Shown here: positions 7,184 to 16,130 of the stretch, in pieces
Layout: every line of letters starts with the position of its first letter
How positions within the stretch are numbered: position 1 is the first letter of the stretch
From: Glaciihabitans sp. INWT7
GTDB taxonomy: Bacteria > Actinomycetota > Actinomycetes > Actinomycetales > Microbacteriaceae
Direction of reading: 5' to 3'
Assembly: GCF_014217685.1 (NCBI RefSeq)
Contig: NZ_CP043653.1
Coordinates: 810,419 to 874,418, forward strand
DNA length: 64,000 nucleotides
The notes under the pieces: model-generated
What the model was told of the DNA's origin: nothing
The model's database searches: none
Seen by the model: only the letters and a program-made list of their open reading frames with translations
Translations under genes and position numbers: made by a program

Positions 7184-7603
7184 CTTGCGGCGGCCAAAGG
7201 CTTGGGCGTTGTGACCGCTCTTTTGGTTCCACGAAAACGGCTGGGTCACTACAGCGGGGCATAGTAAGCCTCGGACCGAGCGGAACTGCTGTTCACGTTA
7301 GAGGGCCAAGCTCTGGCTTTGGCGATCGCTGCACCAGCAATTGGTAGGGAAGAGCGGGATCTATTCATCGTGACACTACTTTGTAATTCGATAAATTAGT
7401 CGAGCTAATGCGATTTGTTATCACTAAAGGTTGTGGGCACAAATCCTCTCAGCTGTCATGCAAAATGCTGGTACTTCCCTGGAGCGCGCGGTCCTTGAAT
7501 CCTGTTCGGTTCTTCGTCGGACACAAAGACGAGTGGGTAAGCGCTCGGTCGGAATTTTTCGTACAGCCGCACTGGAGCGAGGATTTGGGAGGGTTGCCCA
7601 CGT
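7184..7603. other. Intergenic stretch between znuB and the YcgR-like gene
   Basis: 420 bases without a convincing gene on either strand. It holds a short palindrome, ATTAG-TCGAG-CTAAT at 7395-7409, within an AT-rich patch (about 7380-7430) that may be the promoter region of the next operon. A good ribosome-binding site, GGGAGGG (7587-7593), precedes ATG 7604. No clear terminator with a T-run was found after znuB. Confidence 0.45.
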
Positions 7604-8647
7604 ATGATCTCGCAGGTGGGTACCCGGGTGGCAGAGCGCAGAAAGGTCACCTCCCGACCCGGTTCGGTTGCTCTCGGCGGGGTGGTCGTCGGAGTCGCTG
7701 GGATCGTTGGACTTTTCGTCGTTCGCGCTCTGGTGCCGACCCTCGGTCCGTGGTCGTTGCCGAATCATCTGCAGGATCTCCTCACGCTGAGTATCAGCGT
7801 CATTGTCGAGTCTCTGCCATTCGTCGTCCTCGGTATCGTGTTGTCGATAGTCGTTCAGGTGTGGGTTCCCGACCGGTGGATCATGCGCGTGCTTCCGCGG
7901 AATGCGGTGCTGCGGCGGGCGATGATCTCGTTTCTCGGGATCTTCCTTCCGGTCTGCGAGTGCGGCAATGTGCCCCTTGCCCGTGGACTGATCGTGAAGG
8001 GCTTCACGGTTTCCGAGTCGATGACGTTTCTTCTCGCGGCGCCGATCGTCAATCCGATCACCATCCTGACCACCGGCCAGGCCTTTGGATTCGACAGTTG
8101 GGTGTTCTTCGCGCGTCTGGTGGGGGGTTTCCTGATCGCGAACGTCATCGGTTGGCTGTTTTCGAAGCATCCGGATCAGGACAGTCTGTTGACTGATCGC
8201 TTTGCCGCCGAGTGCCGGTTGCCTGATTCCCACGAACACGACCAGACCCGGTGGCAGAAGAGCGTGGAGCTCTTTACCCGCGAGAGTGGCGTGATCATGC
8301 CTGCCCTCTTCATCGGATCGTTGGTGGCCGGCTTTGTTCAGGTAGCGATTCCGCGCTCGGTGTTGCTGAATCTCGGGAGCAATCCGGTCTGGTCGATCCT
8401 CGCGATGATGGTGCTCGCGTTCGTCATCTCGGTCTGCTCCAATGTCGATGCCTTTTTCATTCTTCCCTTCGCCAGCACCTTTCTGCCGGGGTCGATCGCG
8501 GTGTTCCTGATCTTCGGCCCGATCATCGACATCAAGATGCTGACTCTGATGCGCACGACATTCAGGGCGAAGGTTCTTGTGCAACTCACGGTGATTGTCG
8601 GTCTGTTGAGTGCGCTGATCGGATTGGTGGTCAACTATGTGGCGTAG
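7604..8647 (+). CDS. UPF0718/DUF318 permease (YcgR-like)
   Basis: 347 residues, with about eight membrane segments in two halves. The first half has the motif PVCECGNVPLARGL at about 123-136; the second has VISVCSNVDAFFI. These paired Cys/Asn motifs mark the DUF318/ArsP superfamily. In Bacillus the homologue YcgR is encoded beside YcgQ, as here. The central loop is hydrophilic and contains an SHEHDQ patch. Start codon support comes from GGGAGGG ten bases upstream. Overlap with the next gene (11 bases) shows an operon. The substrate is unknown; the zinc-island setting suggests metal transport or metal-protein export, but that is inference. Confidence 0.75.
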   Translation: MISQVGTRVAERRKVTSRPGSVALGGVVVGVAGIVGLFVVRALVPTLGPWSLPNHLQDLLTLSISVIVESLPFVVLGIVLSIVVQVWVPDRWIMRVLPRNAVLRRAMISFLGIFLPVCECGNVPLARGLIVKGFTVSESMTFLLAAPIVNPITILTTGQAFGFDSWVFFARLVGGFLIANVIGWLFSKHPDQDSLLTDRFAAECRLPDSHEHDQTRWQKSVELFTRESGVIMPALFIGSLVAGFVQVAIPRSVLLNLGSNPVWSILAMMVLAFVISVCSNVDAFFILPFASTFLPGSIAVFLIFGPIIDIKMLTLMRTTFRAKVLVQLTVIVGLLSALIGLVVNYVA

Positions 8648-9383
8648 TTTCCGACGCTGGCAGGGCATCACCCTCATTGCCGCGGCTCTCGTTTCGACGA
8701 TCTGGCTGGCGGTGACGAATCAGCTCATCCTGTATATCCACCCGCGGTATATCGTGTTCACCGTGATCATGGCAGCCCTCGGGCTGATCCTCGCGATCGC
8801 CAGTGCGGCGCACAAGTCCGACCATGACCACGACCCGGAACCGACACGCGTCGGTAAGGCGCTGTCCGCTGCCGCGACGGTGCTGACTCTCGTGCTCGCG
8901 GTCGGTCTGATCGTCGTCCCGCCGGCAACGCTCACGACGGCGACTGCCGATCAGCGGGTGATCAACAGCACCGGGGTGGGAGCGGGTACCAAGTCCGTCG
9001 CCGCCGTCTCCTCCGCCTCCCAGGGAGCGTTCGCGAAGTTCACCGTGCAGGATTGGGCCTCCCTGCTACGCCAGACAACCGATGCCAGCTTTTATCGGGA
9101 TAAACCGGCCCACATCGTCGGCTTCATCACGAAAGACACAGACGACCCGCAGAATGTCTTCTACCTAACTCGCTTTGTGATCACCTGCTGCGCTGTCGAC
9201 GCGCAACCGATCGGTGTGCCCGTGTTCATGCCCAATTGGCAGAACAGCTTTACCGCGGATGGATGGGTGCGCGCGACCGGCTCGTTCGAGACGAATCCGA
9301 GCAGCAACAGCAAACAGCCGATTGCGCTGGTACCGACGGACACGGTCAAGGTGAAGCAGCCAAGTGAGCCATACCTCTACTGA
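8637..9383 (+). CDS. UPF0703/DUF1980 (TIGR03943-like) membrane protein, YcgQ-like
   Basis: 248 residues. Two N-terminal membrane helices (about 13-30 and 38-56) are followed by a His/Asp-rich loop (HKSDHDHDPEP) and a third hydrophobic segment. An extracytoplasmic C-terminal domain contains RFVITCCAVDAQPIGVPV, the hallmark of the DUF1980 family, and a GWVRATG strand. These proteins are regularly paired with the DUF318 permease. The gene overlaps both neighbours, so the three are likely co-expressed. The HxDHDHD stretch could bind a divalent metal. Confidence 0.78.
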   Translation: MWRSFRRWQGITLIAAALVSTIWLAVTNQLILYIHPRYIVFTVIMAALGLILAIASAAHKSDHDHDPEPTRVGKALSAAATVLTLVLAVGLIVVPPATLTTATADQRVINSTGVGAGTKSVAAVSSASQGAFAKFTVQDWASLLRQTTDASFYRDKPAHIVGFITKDTDDPQNVFYLTRFVITCCAVDAQPIGVPVFMPNWQNSFTADGWVRATGSFETNPSSNSKQPIALVPTDTVKVKQPSEPYLY

Positions 9384-10803
9384 TTTCCGCTCCGAACGTG
9401 GCGAAATGACAAGCAGCAGTCGCCCCTTCCGCCGTGCGATCGGCGTGACGGTGACGCTCCTTATCGTTCTCGTTGGGGTATTCGCCGGGCTGAACTATTT
9501 CCATGGCCCGAAACTTGCAAGCGGGAGTGTCGATCTGGAGCGGGTGGTGCTCCAGTCGGGTCAGCAACTCCGGCTGTTCGCCAACCAGAACATCAGTACC
9601 GTCAGAAAAAGACAGGTCACTGTCACGCCAGCGACTCCCTTCACCGTGAACAGCTCGGGCAAAGTCATCGCCGTGCAATTCACCCATCGATTGCTCTACG
9701 GCACGAAATACACCGTTCGGGCCCGTGCGGTGGGAAACGCAGTCCAGCCCGGCACGACTGAATTTCGCTACTCGTTCGTAACCGCACCGGCCCAGATCTA
9801 CTACCTCGACCGGGCCGACCCCGCCAGCACCGGCCGACAGGTAGACAGGATCATAAAAACTGGGCTTCGCACCGAAAAACGCACGGTGGTGTATTCCGCG
9901 CCACACATCGACCAGTTCGTCGCGCTCCCCGGGGCGGTCGCGTTCACGACCCTCGGTGACGACGGAACAACCTCCTTATCGCTCGTCAGCGACAGGGACA
10001 GCAGCATCGTCGAACACTTTCTGCTGCCCGGCAGTGGCACCATCGATCAGCTGCAGGTCGCTCCAGAAGGCGGTGTTCTCGGATTTGTCTTCACCAGCAG
10101 CGGACCGGCAACCGATGCCCAATATCCCGGCATCCTCATGACGATCAACCTCACCGGCGCCCATACTGCTGTCCCCGCCCTCGACCTCGCCAAGAAGCCG
10201 CTCGCCGTCACCGGCTGGTCGTTCATCGCGGGAAGCGCCGATATCGTCGCCCAGAGCATGGACCAGACCGTCCTTCGAATCAACCCGCTCACTCCGGGTG
10301 CAGATATCCCCCTCGGCCAATATCAGGGCCTGGGTCGAAGCGCCCCGGACGGTAAATCGATCGTCGTCAGCGATGCGTTCGGCTCTCTCGCCTACTCCCT
10401 CGACACGGGCAAGGAAACCCGTCTCCCCTCCCCGCCCATCGCCGGAGCCAGAACCTTCGGCGGCACAACGGCCCTGGTCGGCCCCGGTACCACGCGAGTG
10501 CGGCAGGTAACGACCCTCGACCCGAGTGACCGGGGGCGATACACGAGTTCCATCGTTCTGGAGCAGGGAGACCACACCCGAGTCCTGTATCAACCGACCG
10601 GCAGAAACGCGAGCATCGAAGGCTTCAGCGTGTCGCCCAACGGACAGTACCTCGCCGTCAACGTCATCCCCGACTACGGCACCAGCATCTCCGACGGATA
10701 CCTGAACGGTGCACAGTCAACCTCGATCACGACCATATTCATCGACATCGCTACCGGAAGCCTCGTCAGCGGAGTCGCAGGATTCGACGAAAGTTGGCGC
10801 TAA
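9364..10803 (+). CDS. Membrane-anchored protein: Ig-like domain plus beta-propeller-like region
   Basis: 479 residues from GTG 9364, which overlaps the previous gene by 20 bases; ATG 9406 is an alternative and leaves the anchor intact. One hydrophobic segment (about 28-45) would anchor or export it. The next 100 residues resemble a bacterial Ig-like fold (VTPATPFTVNSSGKVIAVQF...YGTKYTVRA). The remaining 330 residues hold repeated strand blocks such as YYLDRADP, VAPEGGVLGFVF, RSAPDGKSIVVSD and VSPNGQYLAVNV, typical of WD40/TolB-like propellers. It is third in the YcgR/YcgQ-like operon and so may be an external partner. Function unknown. Confidence 0.6.
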   Translation: MSHTSTDFRSERGEMTSSSRPFRRAIGVTVTLLIVLVGVFAGLNYFHGPKLASGSVDLERVVLQSGQQLRLFANQNISTVRKRQVTVTPATPFTVNSSGKVIAVQFTHRLLYGTKYTVRARAVGNAVQPGTTEFRYSFVTAPAQIYYLDRADPASTGRQVDRIIKTGLRTEKRTVVYSAPHIDQFVALPGAVAFTTLGDDGTTSLSLVSDRDSSIVEHFLLPGSGTIDQLQVAPEGGVLGFVFTSSGPATDAQYPGILMTINLTGAHTAVPALDLAKKPLAVTGWSFIAGSADIVAQSMDQTVLRINPLTPGADIPLGQYQGLGRSAPDGKSIVVSDAFGSLAYSLDTGKETRLPSPPIAGARTFGGTTALVGPGTTRVRQVTTLDPSDRGRYTSSIVLEQGDHTRVLYQPTGRNASIEGFSVSPNGQYLAVNVIPDYGTSISDGYLNGAQSTSITTIFIDIATGSLVSGVAGFDESWR

Positions 10804-11042
10804 CATTGCTAACTCTCGCAGCGGTGAACCATAAGCCCAGGACGACGGAACCTCGTCACTAGAAGCGGCTTACCGAGAGCTCGCGGGCGCTGGAATACCG
10901 CGGGCATGGTCTGTCGCCATCAAAAATCGTTGACCGCTTGGAAATCAACCCCTCAGCTAGAAAGGGGTCTCAAGTGGGACAGCGTTGGAATACTCGGCCA
11001 CTCGGTGGATTCGCCACAGATCAGTCGCGCTGACCGTTCCCC

Positions 11043-11879
11043 TTACGGGCTATTTCGTCTCAGCGGTTGGTCGTGTTGCCTGGTTGTTTTGGTGTGCGCG
11101 AGGCGGTAGGAGTCGGTGCCTGTTTCGATGATGTTGCCGCCGAAGGTGAGCCGGTCAACGATCGCTGCACACAGCCGGGGGTCGGTGAATGTCTTCGTCC
11201 AGCCGCTGAACGACTCGTTCGAGGCGATCGCGACGCTGTTTTTCTCTTCCCTCTCGGTCAGCACTTGGAAGAGCAGTTCGGCACCGCGCCGGTCTAGTTC
11301 CATGTATCCCAGCTCGTCGATCATGAGGAGATCGACGCGGCCGTAGCGGGCGATGGTGCGGGCTAACACTTTCTCGTCGGCGGCCTCGACGAGTTCATTG
11401 ACCAGGCGGGTTGCGAGGGTGTATTTGACTCGGTAGCCAGCCTCGGCCGCGGCTGTACCCAACCCGATGAGTAGGTGGGTTTTACCGGTGCCGGAGTCCC
11501 CGATTAGGCACAGTGGTTGGCCTTTGCGGACCCAGTCACCGGAGGCGAGGGTGTGGACGGTGGCGGGGTTGATGTTCGGGTTCGCGTCGAAATCGAAGTC
11601 GCCCAACCATTTGTCCCTCGGGAAGCCGGCTGCCTTGACTCGGCGGACCGAGGAACGGCGGTCACGGTCGTCGCACTCGGCCAGCAATAGCTCAGCGAGG
11701 AAACCCTGGTAGGTCAGTTGCTCCTTCTGCGCGGCACCGATAGCTTCCTCCACCACCGCCCGAATTGTCGGCAGCCGCAGGCGCCGACAGGCCTGATCGA
11801 CGGCAGCATTCGCGGCTTGCTCGGTCATCCCGCGACGGCGGCGCAGCGTCGTCGTGATCGACGTGGTTGTGGGGCTCAT
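11043..11879 (-). CDS. istB: IS21 transposition helper ATPase
   Basis: 278 residues. AAA+ ATPase with Walker A GDSGTGKTH, Walker B LLMIDELGYM, and the IstB sequence GAELLFQVLTEREEKNSVAIASN. It acts with IstA in target selection. Length and motifs are normal, so it looks functional. Its start overlaps the istA stop. Confidence 0.92.
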   Translation of the reverse strand: MSPTTTSITTTLRRRRGMTEQAANAAVDQACRRLRLPTIRAVVEEAIGAAQKEQLTYQGFLAELLLAECDDRDRRSSVRRVKAAGFPRDKWLGDFDFDANPNINPATVHTLASGDWVRKGQPLCLIGDSGTGKTHLLIGLGTAAAEAGYRVKYTLATRLVNELVEAADEKVLARTIARYGRVDLLMIDELGYMELDRRGAELLFQVLTEREEKNSVAIASNESFSGWTKTFTDPRLCAAIVDRLTFGGNIIETGTDSYRLAHTKTTRQHDQPLRRNSP

Positions 11880-13573
11880 GATCCGGTCTCTTCCCTCGCT
11901 GGTAATTCTTCGCCTCGTGCCAAGCCGGGTAGATGGAGTAGTTCGTCGTATCCAGCCATCGATGGGATTGGTCGTCGGTCCGGTGGTAGACCCGCGATCA
12001 CCGCCGCCGGATCCGCCAGACGCCGTTGGGTGAGACTCACCACCCGAGGTTCTGCTCGTTGCTGCTCCACAGATAGGAATCGGACCCGATCACGACTGGA
12101 AGATGGCTTGTCGGGTGTTTCGGGGTGTTGTGAGGCGTGCAGGCGGGCTTCGACCGCGACGACATCCGCGGTCACCGCACCGACCGTCACCGCGGCCTGG
12201 AGACCCGCAATAACATCAGCGGCGTCCATGGAGCGGTGCAACAACAGGACATCGATCAGCTCCCGGGTGGCGACGGCATCTCCGTCGGTTTTGCGGGCGG
12301 CAGCCCAGAATGCTTCATGCGCCGCCGTGAACGATCCCGTGGCCCGCGCGTGTGCGAGAGCGGTCGAGCCAGGCAATGCTCCCGGCTTCAGCTTCAGCAC
12401 ATCGAGGTAGTGGTCCAGATCAACCGACTCCCCGCCGCGGGCGACCACCCGGGCATGCCGGGCGACAATCGTACGACCGTCGAAGACCACCAGCTCCGAC
12501 GCCCGCAGAGATACTCGCACCTGTCGGCCGATCAGGCGTGCGGGCACGGAGTATTTCGCCATCCGCACGGTGATGAGGCTGGACCGGTCTACCCGTGGTG
12601 TCAACGACAGGCCCGGATCGAACCGCTCCAGAGGTAACGGTGCCAGCAGGGGTTGCTCGGTGGTGAAGTCTGCACCTACGGTGCGGATCCTGGTTGCGAT
12701 GCGCCGGCGGTCGTCGGCTTGATCCCAAGCGCGAATGCGGTCGTTCAGTTCGGCCAGAGAATCGGTCACGGGCATCGGTGAGAGGTGGTTGCGGCGAAAC
12801 CTGCCAACCTCACCCTCGACGCCACCCTTCTCATGCGCACCCTTGATACCCGGCTCGCAATAGAACGAGTCGAACCCATAGTGCGAGCGGAACAGCACCC
12901 AGCGGGGGTTCTCTACCCGGCTGCGACCGAAGAGCACCTTCGTGACGGCGGACGTCAGGTTGTCGTAACGGATATGCCTGGTCGGGATCCCACCGATCGT
13001 CTCGAACGCGTCAATATGGCCCTCCAAGAACGCCTCCTGCCCCTGCGTCGAATACACCCGGTGGATGGCCTTACCCGAGTGGGAGAGGCGGAAGACGAAC
13101 AGGTGGCACTTCGTCTTCACCCCAGCCAGGATCACCCACACCTCACCGAAGTCGACCTCGGCCTCTGCTCCCGGCGCGTGCCCTTGCGGGACGAACGCGT
13201 TCACACGGCGGCCGGCCTCGACCTCAATCTCCACCCGACGCACCCGCACATAATCCCGAACCGTCGAATACGACAGGGCTGTTGCCCCGTGCTCCTCTGC
13301 CAGCCGGGCCAGGATCCGGGTCGCGGTATGACGTTGCTTCCGCGGAGCATCCAGATCCGCCGTCAACATGGCGTCGATCGCTGCGACGAACGGCTCAAGA
13401 CGAGGCGAGGATCTCACATGAGCTTTCCGTGCCGGCGGCTGGGCCGATTCCAACGCAGCCCGCACCGTCCGCCGGTGCACATTATGTCGGCGCGCCAGCT
13501 CCCGCACCGACAGCCCCTCAATTCGGGCATCCCTGCGGATCTCCGCGAACACATCCACCTTTAACAACCTCAT
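11876..13573 (-). CDS. istA: IS21 transposase
   Basis: 565 residues. An N-terminal helix-turn-helix (LSVRELARRHNVHRRTVRAAL) is followed by an rve-type catalytic core beginning at PGAEAEVDFGEVWV (first Asp) and a C-terminal beta-barrel. Full length for the family, without internal stops. The gene reads away from the end carrying the long repeats. Confidence 0.92.
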   Translation of the reverse strand: MRLLKVDVFAEIRRDARIEGLSVRELARRHNVHRRTVRAALESAQPPARKAHVRSSPRLEPFVAAIDAMLTADLDAPRKQRHTATRILARLAEEHGATALSYSTVRDYVRVRRVEIEVEAGRRVNAFVPQGHAPGAEAEVDFGEVWVILAGVKTKCHLFVFRLSHSGKAIHRVYSTQGQEAFLEGHIDAFETIGGIPTRHIRYDNLTSAVTKVLFGRSRVENPRWVLFRSHYGFDSFYCEPGIKGAHEKGGVEGEVGRFRRNHLSPMPVTDSLAELNDRIRAWDQADDRRRIATRIRTVGADFTTEQPLLAPLPLERFDPGLSLTPRVDRSSLITVRMAKYSVPARLIGRQVRVSLRASELVVFDGRTIVARHARVVARGGESVDLDHYLDVLKLKPGALPGSTALAHARATGSFTAAHEAFWAAARKTDGDAVATRELIDVLLLHRSMDAADVIAGLQAAVTVGAVTADVVAVEARLHASQHPETPDKPSSSRDRVRFLSVEQQRAEPRVVSLTQRRLADPAAVIAGLPPDRRPIPSMAGYDELLHLPGLARGEELPAREETGS

Positions 13574-13704
13574 CCTGGCCTCCTCGCCAAAATCATTCAG
13601 ACGAGACCACGATCAGGTGGGGCCAAATCAAACCGTCACAACCACCCCGGCGAGTCACAAGGTGGGGCCAGATCTAACCGTCACCCCGGGGCCACTTCAG
13701 GCTG

Positions 13705-14133
13705 TCACAGACATCGCTCATTCTCCCGACGCAGCGCCTCGGTCTCAGTCTCAGGTGGTGCGTCTTTCCGTGTGGTGGGTGGCCTACCGCGTCGCTTTGG
13801 ACTCAGACCGTCGGGCCCTTCGCGCCGGTATTTGCTCGTCCAATTCGCCACCGTGCTCGGAGACGGGAGACCGAACTCCTCTGCAAGAGCACGCCCCGAT
13901 TCCCCTTTTGTGTGGCGCAGCACGATCTGCAGCTTGGTGTCGAAGTCGTACTGCTTGCGTTCCCTGGTCACCAAAGCCCCTGATCCTCGTAGTTGCCATC
14001 GCTGGTACAACATTTGGACTGGAGCCCCGGCAAGGTCAAGAGCCAGGGCCACCGACTTCGCGGTGAAACCCTGCTCGAACATCTCCACAGCCGACACGGC
14101 GTCGGGGTGGCTCAACGTGCTTTTCAAATACAT
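13705..14133 (-). pseudogene. IS3 orfA, 3'-truncated
   Basis: About 142 residues from ATG 14133, which follows AGGAG. It has two helix-turn-helix units: MFEQGFTAKSVALALDL, and a second ending with PSTVANWTSKYRREG, followed by a coiled-coil start (ETETEALRRENE). The frame then runs three codons into IS21 sequence and stops, so the leucine-zipper end of OrfA and all of OrfB are lost. No longer functional. Confidence 0.75.
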
Positions 14134-14192
14134 CTGACTACTCCTGAAAGAGGGACCCTGAATTAGGTGTCCAACTTTCGGGGACCAGTCCA
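13710..14192 (-). mobile_element. IS3-family remnant cut by the IS21
   Basis: The outer end is TGGACTGGTCCCCGAAAG (reading minus strand from 14192), a typical IS3/IS150-type terminus. It is inserted in the IS30 transposase after its NENINGLL sequence. The other end is missing because the IS21 begins at 13709. Only orfA survives. Confidence 0.7.
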
Positions 14193-14872
14193 GTAGCCCA
14201 TTTATGTTCTCGTTGCTGCCACGCTGCCACGGCGAATGTGGGTCACAGAAATAGATCGGTAACCCGATCGCTTCGGTCACCCCAGCGTGTTGGTGCATCT
14301 CGACGCCCTGGTCCCAAGTCAGCGAACCACGCAGCTGCTCGGGCAGGTCACGGAAGAGCCCAATCAGGCCGTCGCGGACATGGTCAGCGCGGTGCTTCGC
14401 GTCGGGGATTCGCAGCAGCATCACTTTTCCGCTGCTTCGCTCGACCAGGGTTCCGATTGCTGATTTATTCGCTTTACCGATGATCAAATCCCCTTCCCAT
14501 GCCCCGGGGATGGTCCGATCTTCCACGAATACCGGCCGTTCAGCGATCAGGGTCATGTTCTGGATCCGGCCGACTCGTCCGGTTGTCTTCCGTCGTCTTT
14601 TCCGGGTTGTTCTGCCCGTCCTGACCGCGCTCACGGCACTGCGAGTCAGAGCGGTCCGCGAGCTCGAATACAGCGCCCGGTAGATGGTCTCGTGCGAGAC
14701 GCGCATCGAGAGCTCGTCGGGATAGTCAACGCGCAGCCGCCCAGAGATCTGCTCAGGCGATAGTTTGCCCTTCAACCCCGCGATCACTTGATCACGCAGC
14801 AGCCCTGGCGAGCTGAGTTTGCCAGGGCGTGGCCTCCGGGCAGCATCGAACGCGATTCGGTGAGCAGTAGTC
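14193..14872 (-). pseudogene. IS30 transposase, central fragment (part 2 of 2)
   Basis: Continues exactly from the fragment at 16131-16477. After removal of the IS3 at 14876-16127 and one GCC copy, the frame reads RNRYRATTAHRIAFDAARRP without a break. It holds the IS30 core: PGAWEGDLIIGKANKSAIGT (first Asp), LTWDQGVEMHQH (second Asp), and SPWQRGSNENINGLL (catalytic Glu). It then ends where an IS3 remnant was inserted at 14192, so the last part of the transposase is absent. Confidence 0.85.
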
Positions 14873-14916
14873 GCCGGGACTGCCCCGAGTTCAGTTGACT
14901 CGGTGGGTTAGTGGTT

Positions 14917-15780
14917 TCACGCGGCGTTGAGGGCCATGTTTATTGTCTCAAACTCGATCGGGGTGAGTTTGCCGAGGCGGCGTTGCCGACGCTTGCGATG
15001 GTAGGTTCGCTCGATCCAGACCACGATCGCGAGGCGTAGCTCTTCCCTCGTGGCCCATCGTTGCCGGTCGAGGACGTTCTTTTGCAGGAGGGCGAAGAAG
15101 GACTCCATCGCGGCGTTGTCGCCGCATGCGCCGACGCGGCCCATCGACCCGGTGATGGCGTTGTTCTTCAACACCCGCACGAAGGCGTTGGAGCGGAATT
15201 GAGAGCCGCGGTCGGAGTGCAGAATCGTGCCGGCGATGTCGCGTTGCCCGATTGCGTTGCGGGCCGCAGCGACCGCCAGGGATGCTTTCATTCGGGAGTC
15301 GATGGAGTAGCCGACGATCTTGTTCGACCACACGTCCTTGATCGCGCAGAGGTAGATTTTGCCTTCGTCGGTGCGATGCTCGGTGATGTCCGTCAACCAC
15401 AGCTGGTTAGGGCGTGTCGCGGTGAAGTTCCGCTGGACATGGTCGTCATGCACGGGCGGGCCGGCTTTGCCCCTCAGGCCGCGTTTCTTCGCGAACACGG
15501 ACCAGAGCCGCTGCTGGGAGCAGAGCCGCCAAACCCGGTTCTCGCCCGCCTTCAGGCCAGCCTGGTTGAGTTCGTCGCTGATGAACCGGTAGCCGAACGC
15601 GGGGTCGTCCCGGTGGGCGTCCCACGCCGCGTTGGTCAGGTGAGCGTCGTCCCAATCACGTTGCGAGACGGGGTTTCGGAGCCACTGATAGAAGGCTTGT
15701 TTGGAGAAGCGCAATACCCGGCAGGTCACCGTGACGGGGACTCCGTCGACGGCCAGTTCGCGGACCAGCGGGTACATCAT
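14917..15780 (-). CDS. IS3 transposase OrfB
   Basis: 287 residues, with a complete DDE core: WLTDITEH (Asp), ILHSDRGSQF (Asp), and NAAMESFFALL (Glu), plus the C-terminal RRQRRLGKLTPIEFE. Its start overlaps the orfA end by 4 bases; a -1 frameshift product or coupling is usual in this family. Intact. Confidence 0.92.
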   Translation of the reverse strand: MMYPLVRELAVDGVPVTVTCRVLRFSKQAFYQWLRNPVSQRDWDDAHLTNAAWDAHRDDPAFGYRFISDELNQAGLKAGENRVWRLCSQQRLWSVFAKKRGLRGKAGPPVHDDHVQRNFTATRPNQLWLTDITEHRTDEGKIYLCAIKDVWSNKIVGYSIDSRMKASLAVAAARNAIGQRDIAGTILHSDRGSQFRSNAFVRVLKNNAITGSMGRVGACGDNAAMESFFALLQKNVLDRQRWATREELRLAIVVWIERTYHRKRRQRRLGKLTPIEFETINMALNAA

Positions 15781-16094
15781 TTTGGGTTGACATCCCGGGA
15801 GAGGTAGGCGACGGCGCGGCGCATTACCTCGGCTTCCTGCTCCAGCAGCCGGATCCGTTTCCGCGCCTCCCGCAGCTCAGCCGACTCCTTCTCCGTCACG
15901 CCAGGCTTCACCCCCTCTTCGACGTCGGCTTTCTTCAGCCAGTACGCCAGACACGACTCCGAAATTCCGAAGTCCTTCGCGATCTGGTTCAGCGGGGCTT
16001 CGTGCTTGCGAGCGACCGCGACAACATCGCGGCGGAACTCGGGCGGGTAGGGCTTGGGCATGGTGACATCCTTCCAGCGGAGACGAATCTCCAC
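15777..16094 (-). CDS. IS3 transposase OrfA
   Basis: 105 residues. A helix-turn-helix (LNQIAKDFGISESCLAYWLKKADV) is followed by a leucine-zipper-like helix (ELREARKRIRLLEQEAEVM). A shorter start at ATG 16061 (MPKPYPPEFRRD) is equally possible. Intact partner of OrfB. Confidence 0.88.
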   Translation of the reverse strand: MEIRLRWKDVTMPKPYPPEFRRDVVAVARKHEAPLNQIAKDFGISESCLAYWLKKADVEEGVKPGVTEKESAELREARKRIRLLEQEAEVMRRAVAYLSRDVNPK

Positions 16095-16130
16095 AGGTCA
16101 AGAGTCAACCAAACCGGGGGCAGTCCCGCC

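Larger units (their letters stand above)
10975..13709 (-). mobile_element. IS21-family insertion sequence
   Basis: About 2.7 kb. It holds istA and istB on the minus strand, overlapping by 4 bases. The proposed ends are TGGGACAGC at 10975 and, on the other strand, TGTGACAGC ending at 13709, which match at 8 of 9 bases and start with TG as is usual for IS21. Inside the istA end are two 24-base near-repeats at 13616-13639 and 13661-13684 (GGTGGGGCCA..., two mismatches), with a weaker third copy at the tip. These are the multiple end repeats expected for the transposase. No target duplication could be found, so one flank has probably been altered. Confidence 0.65.
14876..16127 (-). mobile_element. 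Intact IS3-family element with 3-bp target duplication
   Basis: 1252 bp. The ends GGGACTGCCCCGAGTT (from 14876) and GGGACTGCCCCCGGTT (minus strand, from 16127) are near-perfect inverted repeats that extend to a shared GTTGACTC. GCC at 14873-14875 and GCC at 16128-16130 are the target duplication. The element carries orfA and orfB with a 4-base overlap, and splits an IS30 transposase. Confidence 0.9.

Noticed and set aside
7380-7430. Further Zur box before the YcgR-like operon
   Set aside because: The ATTAG-TCGAG-CTAAT palindrome lacks the TAATGA/TCATTA arms and spacing, so zinc control of this operon is not supported by the sequence.
7184-7603. Riboswitch or tRNA in the long spacer after znuB
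   Set aside because: No cloverleaf, T-loop or conserved riboswitch core could be recognised; only short isolated hairpins.
7424-8677. Long minus-strand open frame opposite the YcgR-like permease
   Set aside because: Its translation is Arg/His/Asp-rich with no domain character, while the plus-strand frame has clear membrane segments and family motifs; it is a shadow of the real gene in high-GC DNA.
10861-11033. Fragment of a DUF4279-like gene left of and across the IS21 end
   Set aside because: One plus-strand frame has a loosely similar pattern, but it has no start, begins after a stop and runs through the proposed IS end; too weak to annotate.
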